In this document: in pieces, positions 26,214 to 34,553 of the stretch
Position numbering within the stretch: position 1 is the first letter of the stretch
Layout of the letters: every line of letters starts with the position of its first letter
Assembly (NCBI RefSeq): GCF_001570865.1
Contig: NZ_BCSM01000002.1
Coordinates: 1-64,000, forward strand
Direction of reading: 5' to 3'
Source of the DNA: Rothia kristinae NBRC 15354
GTDB taxonomy: Bacteria; Actinomycetota; Actinomycetes; Actinomycetales; Micrococcaceae
Length of the DNA stretch: 64,000 bases
Program-made: the position numbers and the translations under genes
The notes under the pieces: model-generated
Databases searched by the model: none
The model's input: the letters and a program-made list of their open reading frames with translations, nothing else
Told to the model about the DNA's origin: nothing

Positions 26214-26543
26214 GGGATCTCCTCCGTCTTCGGGCGCCTCATCGCACCCATGGGTGATGCTAATCACCCTTCGGGCTCATGTGAAGCGGAGTGCGCGATC
26301 CGAACAGACGGAGCGGATTCATGGCTCGACCCCCCGGCCACCGGACTTGCGGCGGATTCGGGATTTCGCCGAGCGGAGCGGCGGACTCATGCACTGCGGA
26401 GTGTCGATCCGGGAGCGGGCGGGGCGGCGGGGGCGGGAGGATGCGTTCCCGGAGGGCGATCACCCTGGTCCGCGGCGTCGGGATGGGTCATGCTGGAAGC
26501 GGCGCCCCGTCCGGGGCGCCTCGAGCCACCGAAGGAGCCCGTC
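26214..26543 (-). promoter_or_regulatory. Control region of the exaC operon with palindromes
   Basis: This 330-bp gap contains no gene. Close to the exaC start are CACCCATGGGTG at 26245-26256, a perfect palindrome, and the overlapping GGGTGAT/ATCACCC inverted repeat at 26252-26258 and 26263-26269. Nested dyads here are best explained as regulator sites controlling the alcohol-oxidation operon. The rest shows direct repeats of GAACAGACGGAGCGGATTC-like and GAGCGGCGGACTC-like pieces without clear meaning. Confidence 0.5.
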
Positions 26544-26672
26544 ATGCCCGATCCCACGAAGGACGACCTGGAGCACACCGCCTCCGAGGAGGAGCCCGGC
26601 CAGGGCGAGACCACCGAGGAGGCCGCCGAGCAGCAGATCTCCGGCAGGGCACAGGAGCAGCGCGACAGCTGA
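26544..26672 (+). CDS. Small acidic protein, 42 residues
   Basis: Begins MPDPTKDDLEHTASEEEPGQ and ends in AQEQRDS, with very high Glu/Asp/Gln content and no hydrophobic segment, so it should be soluble and disordered. ATG 26544 is 8 bases after GAAGGAG, a strong ribosome site, which is the main reason to accept it. No family is recognised. It ends 24 bp before the stop of the convergent DeoR gene. Confidence 0.6.
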   Translation: MPDPTKDDLEHTASEEEPGQGETTEEAAEQQISGRAQEQRDS

Positions 26673-26696
26673 TCCCCCTCCCCGCGGAGCGCGGGG

Positions 26697-27464
26697 CTAT
26701 GCGGTGTGCAGCCGCACCCCGTGCTCCGCGCACCAGCGGGCCAGGTCCTCATGGGGCGCCTCGGCGACGATGTCGTCGATGACGTCCAGGGCCGCCAGGT
26801 GGTAGAAGTCCTGATATCCCACCTTGGAGGTGTCCAGGGGCACGACGACGCGCCGTGCCGCCTGGATCGCCGCCTGCTTCACATACCCCTCGGCCACATC
26901 CACAGTGAAGATCCCCTGCGGGGTGATGCCGCTGACCCCGATGAACGCGGTGTCCACATGGAAGCGGGAGAGGGTCTCCACGGTGATGGCCCCGCTCAGA
27001 GAGCCGCCGACCCGCTTGTACTCCCCGCCGAGCAGCGTGTGGCGGAGGCCGGGGCGCTCCGCGACGGCCATCGCCGCGCCGATCGAGTTGGTCAGCACGT
27101 TCACCGCATCCCGCTCCAGATGCTCGGCGAGCACCTCGATCGTGGTGCCGGAATCGAGGAACACCGACTGTCCCTCCTGCACCATCTCCGCGCAGCACGC
27201 GGCGATCGCCCGCTTGGCCTCGATGTGGCGGGCCTTCCTGGCGTCATTGGTGGACTGCGGTCTGGTTTCGATCGCGATCGCTCCACCATGGGTGCGTCGC
27301 AGGAGTCCCTCCTGCTCCAGGGCGGTGAGGTCCTTGCGCAGCGTGGGCTCGCTGACGCCGAAGGGCTGCACGAGGTCGGCCAGCCGGACGCTGCCGGCGC
27401 GCCGAACCAGGTCGGCGATCTTGCGGCGGCGCTGTTCGGCGAAGTCCGTGCTCTGAGCTCTCAT
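26697..27464 (-). CDS. DeoR/GlpR-family transcriptional repressor
   Basis: Complete 255-residue DeoR-type regulator; ATG 27464 gives the standard MRAQSTDFAEQRRRKIADLV front. The helix-turn-helix is VRLADLVQPFGVSEPTLRKD, followed by the boundary LLRRTHGGA, then the sugar-phosphate domain (VFLDSGTTIEVLAEHL, ADTAFIG-type VDTAFIGVSG, VVVPLDTSKVGYQDFY). It probably senses a phosphorylated sugar and represses the divergent EIIA-like gene through TTTCGTTCT sites between them. It also shows what the IS-broken DeoR gene at 3695-7092 looked like when intact. Confidence 0.92.
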   Translation of the reverse strand: MRAQSTDFAEQRRRKIADLVRRAGSVRLADLVQPFGVSEPTLRKDLTALEQEGLLRRTHGGAIAIETRPQSTNDARKARHIEAKRAIAACCAEMVQEGQSVFLDSGTTIEVLAEHLERDAVNVLTNSIGAAMAVAERPGLRHTLLGGEYKRVGGSLSGAITVETLSRFHVDTAFIGVSGITPQGIFTVDVAEGYVKQAAIQAARRVVVPLDTSKVGYQDFYHLAALDVIDDIVAEAPHEDLARWCAEHGVRLHTA

Positions 27465-27527
27465 CGCTCCCCAGGATACCGGCGTCGCCGGGTGAGGACG
27501 GCGCAACGGACCCCATCCGCCACTTAG

Positions 27528-27591
27528 TTTCGTTCTTGATCGTTGCACATCGGTCTCTTTCGTTCTACGCTCATTCTGAGCATAAACGAAA
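27528..27591. promoter_or_regulatory. DeoR operator cluster TTTCGTTCT / AACGAAA
   Basis: TTTCGTTCT occurs at 27528-27536 and 27558-27566, and the inverse AACGAAA at 27585-27591, all between the divergent DeoR and EIIA-like genes. TTTCGTT/AACGAAA half-sites are typical of GlpR/DeoR-type repressors. The last copy overlaps the ribosome site GAAAGG of the EIIA-like gene. Confidence 0.65.
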
Positions 27592-27601
27592 GGTAACGAT
27601 C

Positions 27602-28108
27602 ATGTTCAAGCGCACCCGCACCCCGAACCACAATCACACCGCCACCCTCCTCTCTCCCGTCACCGGGGACCTCGTCTCCCTGTCCAAGGTCCCGGACCTG
27701 CTGCACGCCCGCCGCGTGCTGGGACCGGGCGTGGCCATCGCCCCGGAGGATGGGCTGTTCGTCGCACCGCTGGACGGCGTCGTGCGCACCAGCCCGCGCA
27801 CCCCGCACGCCTACTGGATCCGCTCCGAGGACACGCTGGCCGGCGCCCCCCTGGAGATCCTCGTCCTGGTGGGCACGGACAGCAGCCGCGCGCAGGGTCC
27901 GGCGGTGACCCCGCTGGTGGCGGACGGGCAGCGGGTCGCCGCCGGGCAGCCGCTGTGCCGGGCCGATCTGGAGATCCTCGAGGCTCAGACCAGCTCCACC
28001 CTCTCCCCCGTGGTCATCACCGTCTGCCCCGAAGGCACCGCGATCAACCTCGGCACCGCGCATGCCACCGCCGGTTCGACGCCGCTGGTCCGCCTCACCG
28101 CCGCCTGA
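27602..28108 (+). CDS. EIIA-Glc-like PTS protein lacking the phospho-His
   Basis: A 168-residue protein with the glucose-type EIIA fold (LSPVTGDLVSLSKVPD, LFVAPLDGVV, ADGQRVAAGQPLCRAD, STLSPVVITV). In active EIIA-Glc the phosphorylated His lies in a VHFGIDT motif; here the aligned stretch is LVLVGTDS, so Leu89 replaces it. The supporting His is kept as His69 (TPHAYWIRS). It should not carry phosphate in the usual way and might be a regulatory or sugar-sensing derivative. ATG 27602 follows GAAAGGTAACG. It is divergent from, and probably controlled by, the DeoR repressor. No EIIB/EIIC partner is adjacent. Confidence 0.83.
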   Translation: MFKRTRTPNHNHTATLLSPVTGDLVSLSKVPDLLHARRVLGPGVAIAPEDGLFVAPLDGVVRTSPRTPHAYWIRSEDTLAGAPLEILVLVGTDSSRAQGPAVTPLVADGQRVAAGQPLCRADLEILEAQTSSTLSPVVITVCPEGTAINLGTAHATAGSTPLVRLTAA

Positions 28109-28113
28109 CCCCG

Positions 28114-28176
28114 CGCCGAACCGTCACCGGCGTGGCGTCTGATCTCCTCAGAGCCCACGCGGGTGACGGCTCGGCG
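28114..28176. terminator. Hairpin repeat, copy 1, between convergent genes
   Basis: Arms CGCCGAACCGTCACC (28114-28128) and its complement (28162-28176, one G-T pair) enclose further small stems including TCTGA/TCAGA. It lies between the EIIA-like gene and the convergent MFS gene. A nearly identical sequence occurs at 29664-29726; over about 74 bp the two differ at only four positions. Confidence 0.7.
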
Positions 28177-28190
28177 ATTCCGCACGCTCC

Positions 28191-29579
28191 CTACCGCCCG
28201 TAGGCGCTGGACTCCGGGTGGTCCAGGGTCGAATGGCTCCGGTTGTCGTGCATGAACAGCACCGCGACAAGGCCCAGCACCCCCACGACCACCACGTACC
28301 AGGGGAAGACGCCCGCGAAACCCTGCTCCTTCAGGAACAGCGCCACATACTCTGCGGACCCGCCGAACAGAGAGTTGCCGATCGCATACGTGAAGCCCAC
28401 CCCGAGCCCGCGCACGTGCGCGGGGAACATCTCCGCCTTCACGATCCCGGAGATCGAGGTGTACAGGCTGAGGAACAGCATCGCCACGAGCACCAGCAGT
28501 GAGGCGGTGACCAGGGAGGAGGACCGTCCGATGAGCGTCAGCAGCGGCACCACCAGCACGATCATCCCGAGCACGTAGATCAGCATGGAGGTCTTGCGCC
28601 CGATCCGATCCGAGAGCCACCCGGCCGCCGGTTGCATCAGCAGATACAGCAGCAGGCACACGGTCATCGCATCGGCCACCTCCCCCTTGGCGAACCCGCC
28701 GGTGTTGATCAGATACTTCTGCATGTACGTGGTGAACACGTAGAAGGTCAGCGAGCCGATGCTCGTGATCCCCAGGACCACCCAGAACGCCCGCGGGTAG
28801 TCCCGCAGGATGGTCAGGAACCGGCCGGTGGTGCGCCGCTGCCGCTCCTCGGACGTCGTCGTCTCCGCCAGCCCGGAGCGCAGCCACAGGGACACGACGG
28901 CGGCCAGCGCCCCGATCACGAAGGGCAGGCGCCACCACCCGGCGGTGATCGCGTCATCACCGAGGGTGTGGGTCATGATCACCGCGAGCAGGCTGGCCAG
29001 CAGCTGTCCGCCGATCAGCGTGACGTACTGGAAGGAGGAGAAGAACCCGCGCTTGCCGGCGGTGGCGACCTCGGACATGTACGTGGCGGTGGAGCCGTAC
29101 TCCCCGCCCACGGACAGACCCTGCACGCACCGCACGAGCAGCAGCAGCCACGGCGCGGCCGCCCCGATGGTCTGCGCCGTCGGCAGCATCGCCAGACACA
29201 GGGACCCGGCGCACATCAGCAGGATCGAGGCGAGCATCGAGGTCTTGCGGCCGTATCGGTCCGCGACCCGCCCGAACACGTACCCGCCGATCGGGCGCAT
29301 CAGGAAGCCGACGAAGAACACGGCCGCCGACTTCGCGAAGGCCCCGGTCTCCCCCGTGCCGGTGAAGAACAGTGGCGCGAAGTACACGCTGAAGAACGCG
29401 TAGATGTAGAAGTCGAACCACTCCACGAGGTTGCCGCTGGAAGCGGCGAGGATGGACTTCACGACGCTCGCGGTGGAACCCGCGCCGGGATCGGCGGAGC
29501 CCGGTCCGGGATGCCGTCGAGCCTCGGACTCGACTGGGGCCTCCTCGGGGGTTCGGCGGGAAGGTTCCGCGGGGGACAT
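28191..29579 (-). CDS. MFS transporter, alpha-ketoglutarate permease (KgtP-like)
   Basis: Twelve-helix metabolite:H+ symporter, 462 residues. Signatures: SSGNLVEWFDFYIYAFFSVY at TM1, RVADRYGRKTSML, RCVQGLSVGGEYGSTATYMS at TM4, and LSDRIGRKTSML in loop 8-9. This is closest in motif to the KgtP/dicarboxylate branch, so 2-oxoglutarate or a similar dicarboxylate is the likely substrate. ATG 29579 follows CGAGGAGCTGCC. It is bracketed by two nearly identical hairpins, 28114 and 29664. Confidence 0.85.
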   Translation of the reverse strand: MSPAEPSRRTPEEAPVESEARRHPGPGSADPGAGSTASVVKSILAASSGNLVEWFDFYIYAFFSVYFAPLFFTGTGETGAFAKSAAVFFVGFLMRPIGGYVFGRVADRYGRKTSMLASILLMCAGSLCLAMLPTAQTIGAAAPWLLLLVRCVQGLSVGGEYGSTATYMSEVATAGKRGFFSSFQYVTLIGGQLLASLLAVIMTHTLGDDAITAGWWRLPFVIGALAAVVSLWLRSGLAETTTSEERQRRTTGRFLTILRDYPRAFWVVLGITSIGSLTFYVFTTYMQKYLINTGGFAKGEVADAMTVCLLLYLLMQPAAGWLSDRIGRKTSMLIYVLGMIVLVVPLLTLIGRSSSLVTASLLVLVAMLFLSLYTSISGIVKAEMFPAHVRGLGVGFTYAIGNSLFGGSAEYVALFLKEQGFAGVFPWYVVVVGVLGLVAVLFMHDNRSHSTLDHPESSAYGR

Positions 29580-29663
29580 GGCAGCTCCTCGATCCGATGA
29601 GAGATATTCGCCTCAGAATACTTCCCTCAGAGTAATCCACGTCACCGACGCCGACTGACCCCG

Positions 29664-29726
29664 CGCCGAGCCGTCACCGGCGTGGCGTCTGAGCCCCTCA
29701 GAGCCCCCGCGGGTGACGGCTCGGCG
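29664..29726. terminator. Hairpin repeat, copy 2
   Basis: Arms CGCCGAGCCGTCACC (29664-29678) and its exact complement (29712-29726). It is almost identical to the hairpin at 28114-28176, and the similarity includes the loop and the leading TGACCCCG. It sits just downstream of the leftward esterase gene, 20 bp after its stop. Confidence 0.7.
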
Positions 29727-29745
29727 ATCCGCGGGGGAAGGCACC

Positions 29746-30986
29746 TCAGCCGTGCTCGGAGAGGAAGCATTCGGCGGCTCCTGTGACCAGCTGGTAGCCC
29801 GCGGACTCGCGCGCCTGAGCGTCGAAGGCGTGATTGGCCAGCGGGACCCGCAGATCCGTGACCGCGGCTCCCCGGGCGCGGGCCGCGGCGACGAAGCCCC
29901 GCACCGAATCCGGGGGCACGAACGTGTCCGCTCCGCCGCGGATGATCAGCGTCGGCGGGTCACCGCGCGTCGCCCAGGTGCGCGCATCCAGGGTCTGGTA
30001 GCGCTCGGGATGCTCCGCGGGGTGCCGCCGACGAACTCCTCCGCGGCCTTCCCGGCCCCCAGGGCCCGGACCCGCTGCACCGCGGCCACGTCCACCGTGG
30101 GATACAGGGCGACGACGGCGCGCGGCACCGGCAGGGCGGCGGCGTCGTCGATCCCATCGAGGGTCCCCGCCGCGATCCGATCCGCCAGATTCACCGCCAG
30201 GCCCCCGCCGGCCGAGTCGCCGAACACCGAGATCCGCCGGGGATCCCCGCCCAGCGTGCCCGCGTGGCGGGCCACCCAGGCGTAGGAGCGGGCCAGGGAG
30301 CGCGGCGCCTCCTGCCAGGTCGGGTGCCCCGGGGAGGCCAGCGGGTACTCCGGGCGCACCACGAGCCAGCCGCGCTGGGCGAGGGCCCGCAGCGTGGCCT
30401 GCATCTGGGCGTCGGTGTTCCAACCGCCGCCGTGCACGTCGAACAGGATGGGGGCGTCCTGGGCCCCGCCGGGCGGCGCCCAGATCTGCAGACGACCGTG
30501 GGCATCCTCCCGGGTGGGGATGGTGCGATCCGGTGCCGCGACCATGGACCGCGGCGCGAGGGTGCGGATCACGTCCACGGCAGCGCCGGCTCGCTGCGCG
30601 GTCACGACCACGGCGCCGTAGGCGGCACCGGGGACCACCGCACCCAGCACCGCCAGGGCCAGGGCGCTCAGATCGCGGATCCGTGCCGCGGCCCGCGCGC
30701 GAGGGCGGCGTCCGGCCAGCATCCCGGAGAGCGTGAGCAGCGCGCCGAGCAGTGCGGTCGGGACGAGGAAGGGCGCCAGGGTGGGCAGAAGGACGGAGAG
30801 GGCGAAGGGCACCTGCCCCGCCGCCGGGACGATGGCGAGGGCGGCGGGGATGCCCGCGAGCGCGCAGAGCACCGCGCCGAGGACCCGACGCAGTCGACCG
30901 CGGCGGGCCGATGCGCCCGGGGACCGGCGTCGCGGCCCCGCCGGATCGACAGCGACCTCGCGTCCCCGTCGCGACAAGATTCGCAT
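29746..30986 (-). pseudogene. Membrane-anchored alpha/beta-hydrolase (esterase) with frameshift
   Basis: From ATG 30986 (MRILSRRGREV) an N-terminal part with about four hydrophobic helices leads into a hormone-sensitive-lipase-type esterase: HGG in FDVHGGGWNTD, nucleophile Ser in VFGDSAGGGLAVN. After EEFVGGTP the frame shifts, and the remaining catalytic pieces continue in another frame: Asp in IIRGGADTFVPP and His in PLANHAFD. Inserting one G in the run 30019-30022 restores GTPAEHPERYQ. As written, Asp and His of the triad are lost. Single-base deletion in a homopolymer: true mutation or sequencing error. Confidence 0.82.
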
Positions 30987-31032
30987 AGCCTCAGAATAGG
31001 GTGCCGGGCCGACGGCCGACAGGGGTCGGGAG

Positions 31033-31437
31033 CTACAGGTGCAGCCCCAGCAGCATCCCGCCCCAGGCCGCGAGCGTCCCGAGGCCGATGACCCCGAGCA
31101 GGTTCGCCGCGGCCAGCCCCCACCGGCGCTCCTGCACCAGCCGCACCGTCTCGACCATCGCCGTCGAGAAGGTGGTGTACCCGCCGAGGAAGCCCGTGCC
31201 CAGCACCGCCTGCCACACCGGGGACACCAGCCCACCCAGGGCCAGACCGGTGACCAGGCCCAGCAGGAAGGAGCCGGTGACGTTGATGACGCCGGTGGCC
31301 CACGGGAACGCCGCCCACCCGCGCAGCGGCGCCGAACCTGCCGCGACGGCGGACTTCAGCAGCCCGTCCAGCAGCATCCGCACGGCGGCACCCAGCCCTC
31401 CGGCCAGGCACACGCCCAGGAACAGGACGAGGCTCAT
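31033..31437 (-). CDS. crcB: Fluoride channel subunit CrcB/Fluc (second copy)
   Basis: A 134-residue, four-helix membrane protein. Fluc signatures: GGLGAAVRMLL near the N terminus, NVTGSFLLGL with the channel Asn, and GFLGGYTTFST with the Phe-box and central sodium site. It exports fluoride passively as a dimer. Its start overlaps the stop of the other crcB gene by four bases, so the pair is translationally coupled and probably forms a heterodimer, the arrangement usual in Gram-positive bacteria. Confidence 0.93.
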   Translation of the reverse strand: MSLVLFLGVCLAGGLGAAVRMLLDGLLKSAVAAGSAPLRGWAAFPWATGVINVTGSFLLGLVTGLALGGLVSPVWQAVLGTGFLGGYTTFSTAMVETVRLVQERRWGLAAANLLGVIGLGTLAAWGGMLLGLHL

Positions 31438-31928
31438 GCGTCCTGCACCTCCCGCTCCGGGGAGGCCGGGGCCACCAGCCGGTGCCCCAGCGCGACGCCG
31501 AGGAAGGCCGCCGCCAGCCCCAGCACCAGGGTGGCCGCCGGGTAGGCCAGCCCCACCCCGAGGCCCCGCTCCCCCAGCAGCTGGACGGTGGTCTCGGACA
31601 GCGTGGAGTAGGTGGTGAACCCGCCGAGCAGGCCCGTGCCCACGAGGATGCGCCCGGTGCGCCGGATGCCCTGGTCCGGGCCGCGCATCGCCAGACCCTC
31701 CAGCAGCAGGCCCAGCAGGAAGGCGCCGAGCACGTTGGCGACCAGCACCGCCCCGCGGCCCTGACCGGCCCCGGGCAGCAGCAGCGTCAGCCCGTACCGC
31801 AGCCCCGTGCCCAGCGCGCCGCCGAGGAACGCGAGGCCGAGGTAGCGGAACCTCAGATGCAGGGGGCGCACGGCTGCCTCCTCAGGTCGGACGGATGGAC
31901 GGCGGATCCGGAGATGATCCGTCTCCAC
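31434..31928 (-). CDS. crcB: Fluoride channel subunit CrcB/Fluc (first copy)
   Basis: A 164-residue four-helix Fluc protein with GGALGTGLRYGLTL, NVLGAFLLGLL and GLLGGFTTYST. The listed GTG start at 31928 adds about 25 residues (IRRPSVRPEEAAVRPLHLRF) before the first helix; an internal GTG nearer the helix is possible. Partner of the overlapping second crcB. No fluoride-riboswitch consensus is seen in the 110 bp upstream. Confidence 0.92.
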   Translation of the reverse strand: METDHLRIRRPSVRPEEAAVRPLHLRFRYLGLAFLGGALGTGLRYGLTLLLPGAGQGRGAVLVANVLGAFLLGLLLEGLAMRGPDQGIRRTGRILVGTGLLGGFTTYSTLSETTVQLLGERGLGVGLAYPAATLVLGLAAAFLGVALGHRLVAPASPEREVQDA

Positions 31929-32040
31929 GGTAGTCCCTCCCCCGACCCCGACGCCCCCGGAGCAGGAGAGCGCCGGAGGAGCCCGGAAACGGGGAGCACA
32001 ATGGGAGGACTACGCATCCCCTCGCGAACGGAGCACCACC

Positions 32041-33135
32041 GTGGACCACATCCGACTCGGCGATTCCGGGCTGTACGTCTCCCGCCTGGCCCTGGGCACC
32101 ATCCCCTTCGGCTCCGGCGGCGGCATGGAGGAGATTGCCGGGCTGGACGACGCCGCCGCGACCCGCCAGCTGGAGACCGCCCTGGAGCGCGGCGTGAACT
32201 TCGTGGACACCGCGAACATCTACAACGGCGGGGACTCCGAGAAGGTGCTGGGCCGGATCCTCGGCCGGCACCGGGAGGAGATCGTGCTGACCTCCAAGGC
32301 CCGCACCGCCGTCGGGGACGGACCCAACGACTCCGGGGCCTCCCGGCTGCACCTGACCCGCGCCGTCGAGGACTCCCTGCGCCGCCTGGATACGGACCAC
32401 CTGGACCTGCTGTACCTGCACCAGTGGGACGGGCAGACCCCCATCCGGGAGACCATCGAGACCATGGCACAGCTGATCCGGGCCGGGAAGATCCGCTACT
32501 GGGGGGTGTCCAACTACAGCGGCTGGCAGCTGGCGAAGACCGTGTACGAGGCCCGCATGGCCGGTCTGCCCGCCCCGATCGCCCAGCAGGTCTACTACAC
32601 CCCCGAGGCCCGGGAGATCGAGTACGAGATCATCCCGGCCGCCCGGGACCTGGGGGTCGCCACCTTCGGCTGGTCCCCGCTCGGGGAGGGACTGCTCAAC
32701 GGGAAGGTGCGCCGCGGGCGCCCGACGCCGTCGGACACCCGGCAGGGCACCGGCTGGCCCGAGCCACACGTGACGGACTGGGACCGAGCCTACGACCTCA
32801 TCGAGCTGTTCGACGAGATCGCCCAGGAGCTGGGGTGGAGCATCCCGCAGGTGGTGATCTCCTGGATCCTGGGTCGCCCCGGGGTGGCCGGCACGGTGAT
32901 CGCGGCCCGGCGCCAGGAGCACCTGGAGCAGGACCTGGACGCCGCCGAACTGCACCTGCCGCAGGAGGCCCGCGATCGCATCACCCGCGCCTCCCAGCTG
33001 CCGGCCTACTACCCGCTGTGGCACCGGCTGATGAACGGCCAGGACCGCCCGGAGCCGACCGAGAAGGAGTTCTTCGCGGAGCAGCGCGAGCACGTCTTCG
33101 GCGCATCGGACGGCGCCTCCGGCGACGACGACTGA
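32041..33135 (+). CDS. Aldo/keto reductase
   Basis: A 364-residue barrel oxidoreductase from GTG 32041, within the group that includes YajO- and Tas-type reductases. The catalytic tetrad is NFVDTANIYNGG (Asp, Tyr), LTSKART (Lys) and LLYLHQWDG (His). WGVSNYSGWQ and IAARRQEHLEQD form the cofactor side. The acidic C-terminal tail (GASDGASGDDD) is unusual. An MFS carrier gene follows after 7 bases, so the two are very likely one operon, perhaps uptake or export of the reductase substrate or product. Confidence 0.9.
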   Translation: MDHIRLGDSGLYVSRLALGTIPFGSGGGMEEIAGLDDAAATRQLETALERGVNFVDTANIYNGGDSEKVLGRILGRHREEIVLTSKARTAVGDGPNDSGASRLHLTRAVEDSLRRLDTDHLDLLYLHQWDGQTPIRETIETMAQLIRAGKIRYWGVSNYSGWQLAKTVYEARMAGLPAPIAQQVYYTPEAREIEYEIIPAARDLGVATFGWSPLGEGLLNGKVRRGRPTPSDTRQGTGWPEPHVTDWDRAYDLIELFDEIAQELGWSIPQVVISWILGRPGVAGTVIAARRQEHLEQDLDAAELHLPQEARDRITRASQLPAYYPLWHRLMNGQDRPEPTEKEFFAEQREHVFGASDGASGDDD

Positions 33136-33142
33136 GCCGCCC

Positions 33143-34459
33143 GTGCTGAAGCCGATCCTCTGGCCGGTCCTCGTCCCGTCCCTGCTGTTCTCCATCGGCA
33201 TCGGGGCGACGATCCCGGTGTACGTGCTGGCCGCGCTGCAGCTGGGGGCCGGCAACGCCCTGGCCAGCGGCACCGTGACCCTGATGGGCGCGGTCTCCCT
33301 GATCTTCACGGTCCCGGTGGGCATCCTCATCGACCGGGTCGGGGACCGCCGGGCGATGACCCTGGGCACGGTCGCGGCCGTCGTCGTCACCGCCCTGACG
33401 GTGTTCGCGCTGGCCGCTCCCCTGGCCCAGCCGCTGGCCCTGACCCTGTACATCGTCCTGCTGCTGTTGCGCGCCCCCGTGGAGGACATCTGGCGCCTGG
33501 CCCGGCAGGCGGTGGTCGCCGAGCACATGCCCCCGGCCCACCTGGGCAAGGCCATGACCGCCCTGGGCGGGACCATGCGGGTGGGCAACCTGCTGGGCCC
33601 GCTGATCAGCGCGGCGCTGCTGGTGTGGCTGCCGCTGTGGTCCGTGTACGTGTTCTCCTGCCTGTGCGCGGTGCTGGCCGTGGTCATCCTGAACATCCCG
33701 GCCCTGAACCGCGGCTTCGACGACGCCGCGGCCCGCTCCTCCCGCGCGGGTACGGAGGAGCCGGTCCCGGAGATCGGGGCGGCCACGGGGGCCGCCGAAC
33801 CCGAGGGACCCGCCGAGGCGGCCGCGGACCTGGCCGAACGGGCCGAGCCCGTCCCACCGAGCCCGCGCCCGTCCCTGCGCACCCTGGCCGTAGACTGGCA
33901 CGCGGTCTGGCTGGCCGGGATCGGGATCCTGGTGCTGGCCGTGGCCCGGGTGCTGCAGCCGCTGATGGTGCAGCTGTGGGGCGCGTCCATCGGGCTGCAC
34001 GAATCCGGGATCTCCCTGCTGGTGGCGGTGGGCGCGGCGATCGAGCTGGTGCTGATGTTCCCCGGCGGGTACCTGAAGGACCGGCTGGGCCGGGTCGCGG
34101 TGCTCACCGCGTGCCTGGCCGTGTTCGGCGCGGGCTTCGTGCTGATGGGCGCCGTGCCCACGGTGGCGGGGCTGGTCGCGGCCGTCGTCGTGATGGCGGT
34201 GGGCAACGGCCTGGGCGCCGGGGTGAACATGACGATCGGGGCGGACCTGAGCCCCGCGGTCGGCCGGGCCCGGTTCCTCGGGGTGTGGGCGGTGTTCACC
34301 AATGCCGGGCAGCTGGGCGGACCCGCCCTGGTCTCCGCGCTGCTGAGCATCGCCAGCCTGCCGGCGGCCCTGATCTGCGCGGGCGCGGTGACCCTGGGCG
34401 GGGCCGTGTGGACGGCGGCCACCGGGCGGCGCACCGGCCTGCCCGGGCCGCGGCGCTGA
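33143..34459 (+). CDS. MFS transporter
   Basis: A 438-residue major facilitator with twelve predicted helices and a long, acidic central loop (residues about 195-245, with AATGAAEPEGPAEAAADLAE). The loop 2-3 motif is IDRVGDRRAM and loop 8-9 has LKDRLGRVAVL. It resembles drug or metabolite efflux carriers, but no substrate-specific motif is recognised. GTG 33143 lies 7 bases after the aldo/keto reductase stop, implying cotranscription. Confidence 0.85.
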   Translation: MLKPILWPVLVPSLLFSIGIGATIPVYVLAALQLGAGNALASGTVTLMGAVSLIFTVPVGILIDRVGDRRAMTLGTVAAVVVTALTVFALAAPLAQPLALTLYIVLLLLRAPVEDIWRLARQAVVAEHMPPAHLGKAMTALGGTMRVGNLLGPLISAALLVWLPLWSVYVFSCLCAVLAVVILNIPALNRGFDDAAARSSRAGTEEPVPEIGAATGAAEPEGPAEAAADLAERAEPVPPSPRPSLRTLAVDWHAVWLAGIGILVLAVARVLQPLMVQLWGASIGLHESGISLLVAVGAAIELVLMFPGGYLKDRLGRVAVLTACLAVFGAGFVLMGAVPTVAGLVAAVVVMAVGNGLGAGVNMTIGADLSPAVGRARFLGVWAVFTNAGQLGGPALVSALLSIASLPAALICAGAVTLGGAVWTAATGRRTGLPGPRR

Positions 34460-34553
34460 GCCGACGCCGACCCGGGAGCCGACCCGCCGCTGAACCGGCA
34501 CCGGGTCGGCCCCGTGCTCACTCGGTGCCGGCTTCCACATCGATGGTGACAGG

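Noticed and set aside
31929-32040. Fluoride riboswitch expected upstream of the crcB pair
   Set aside because: No match to the crcB RNA consensus in the available upstream sequence.
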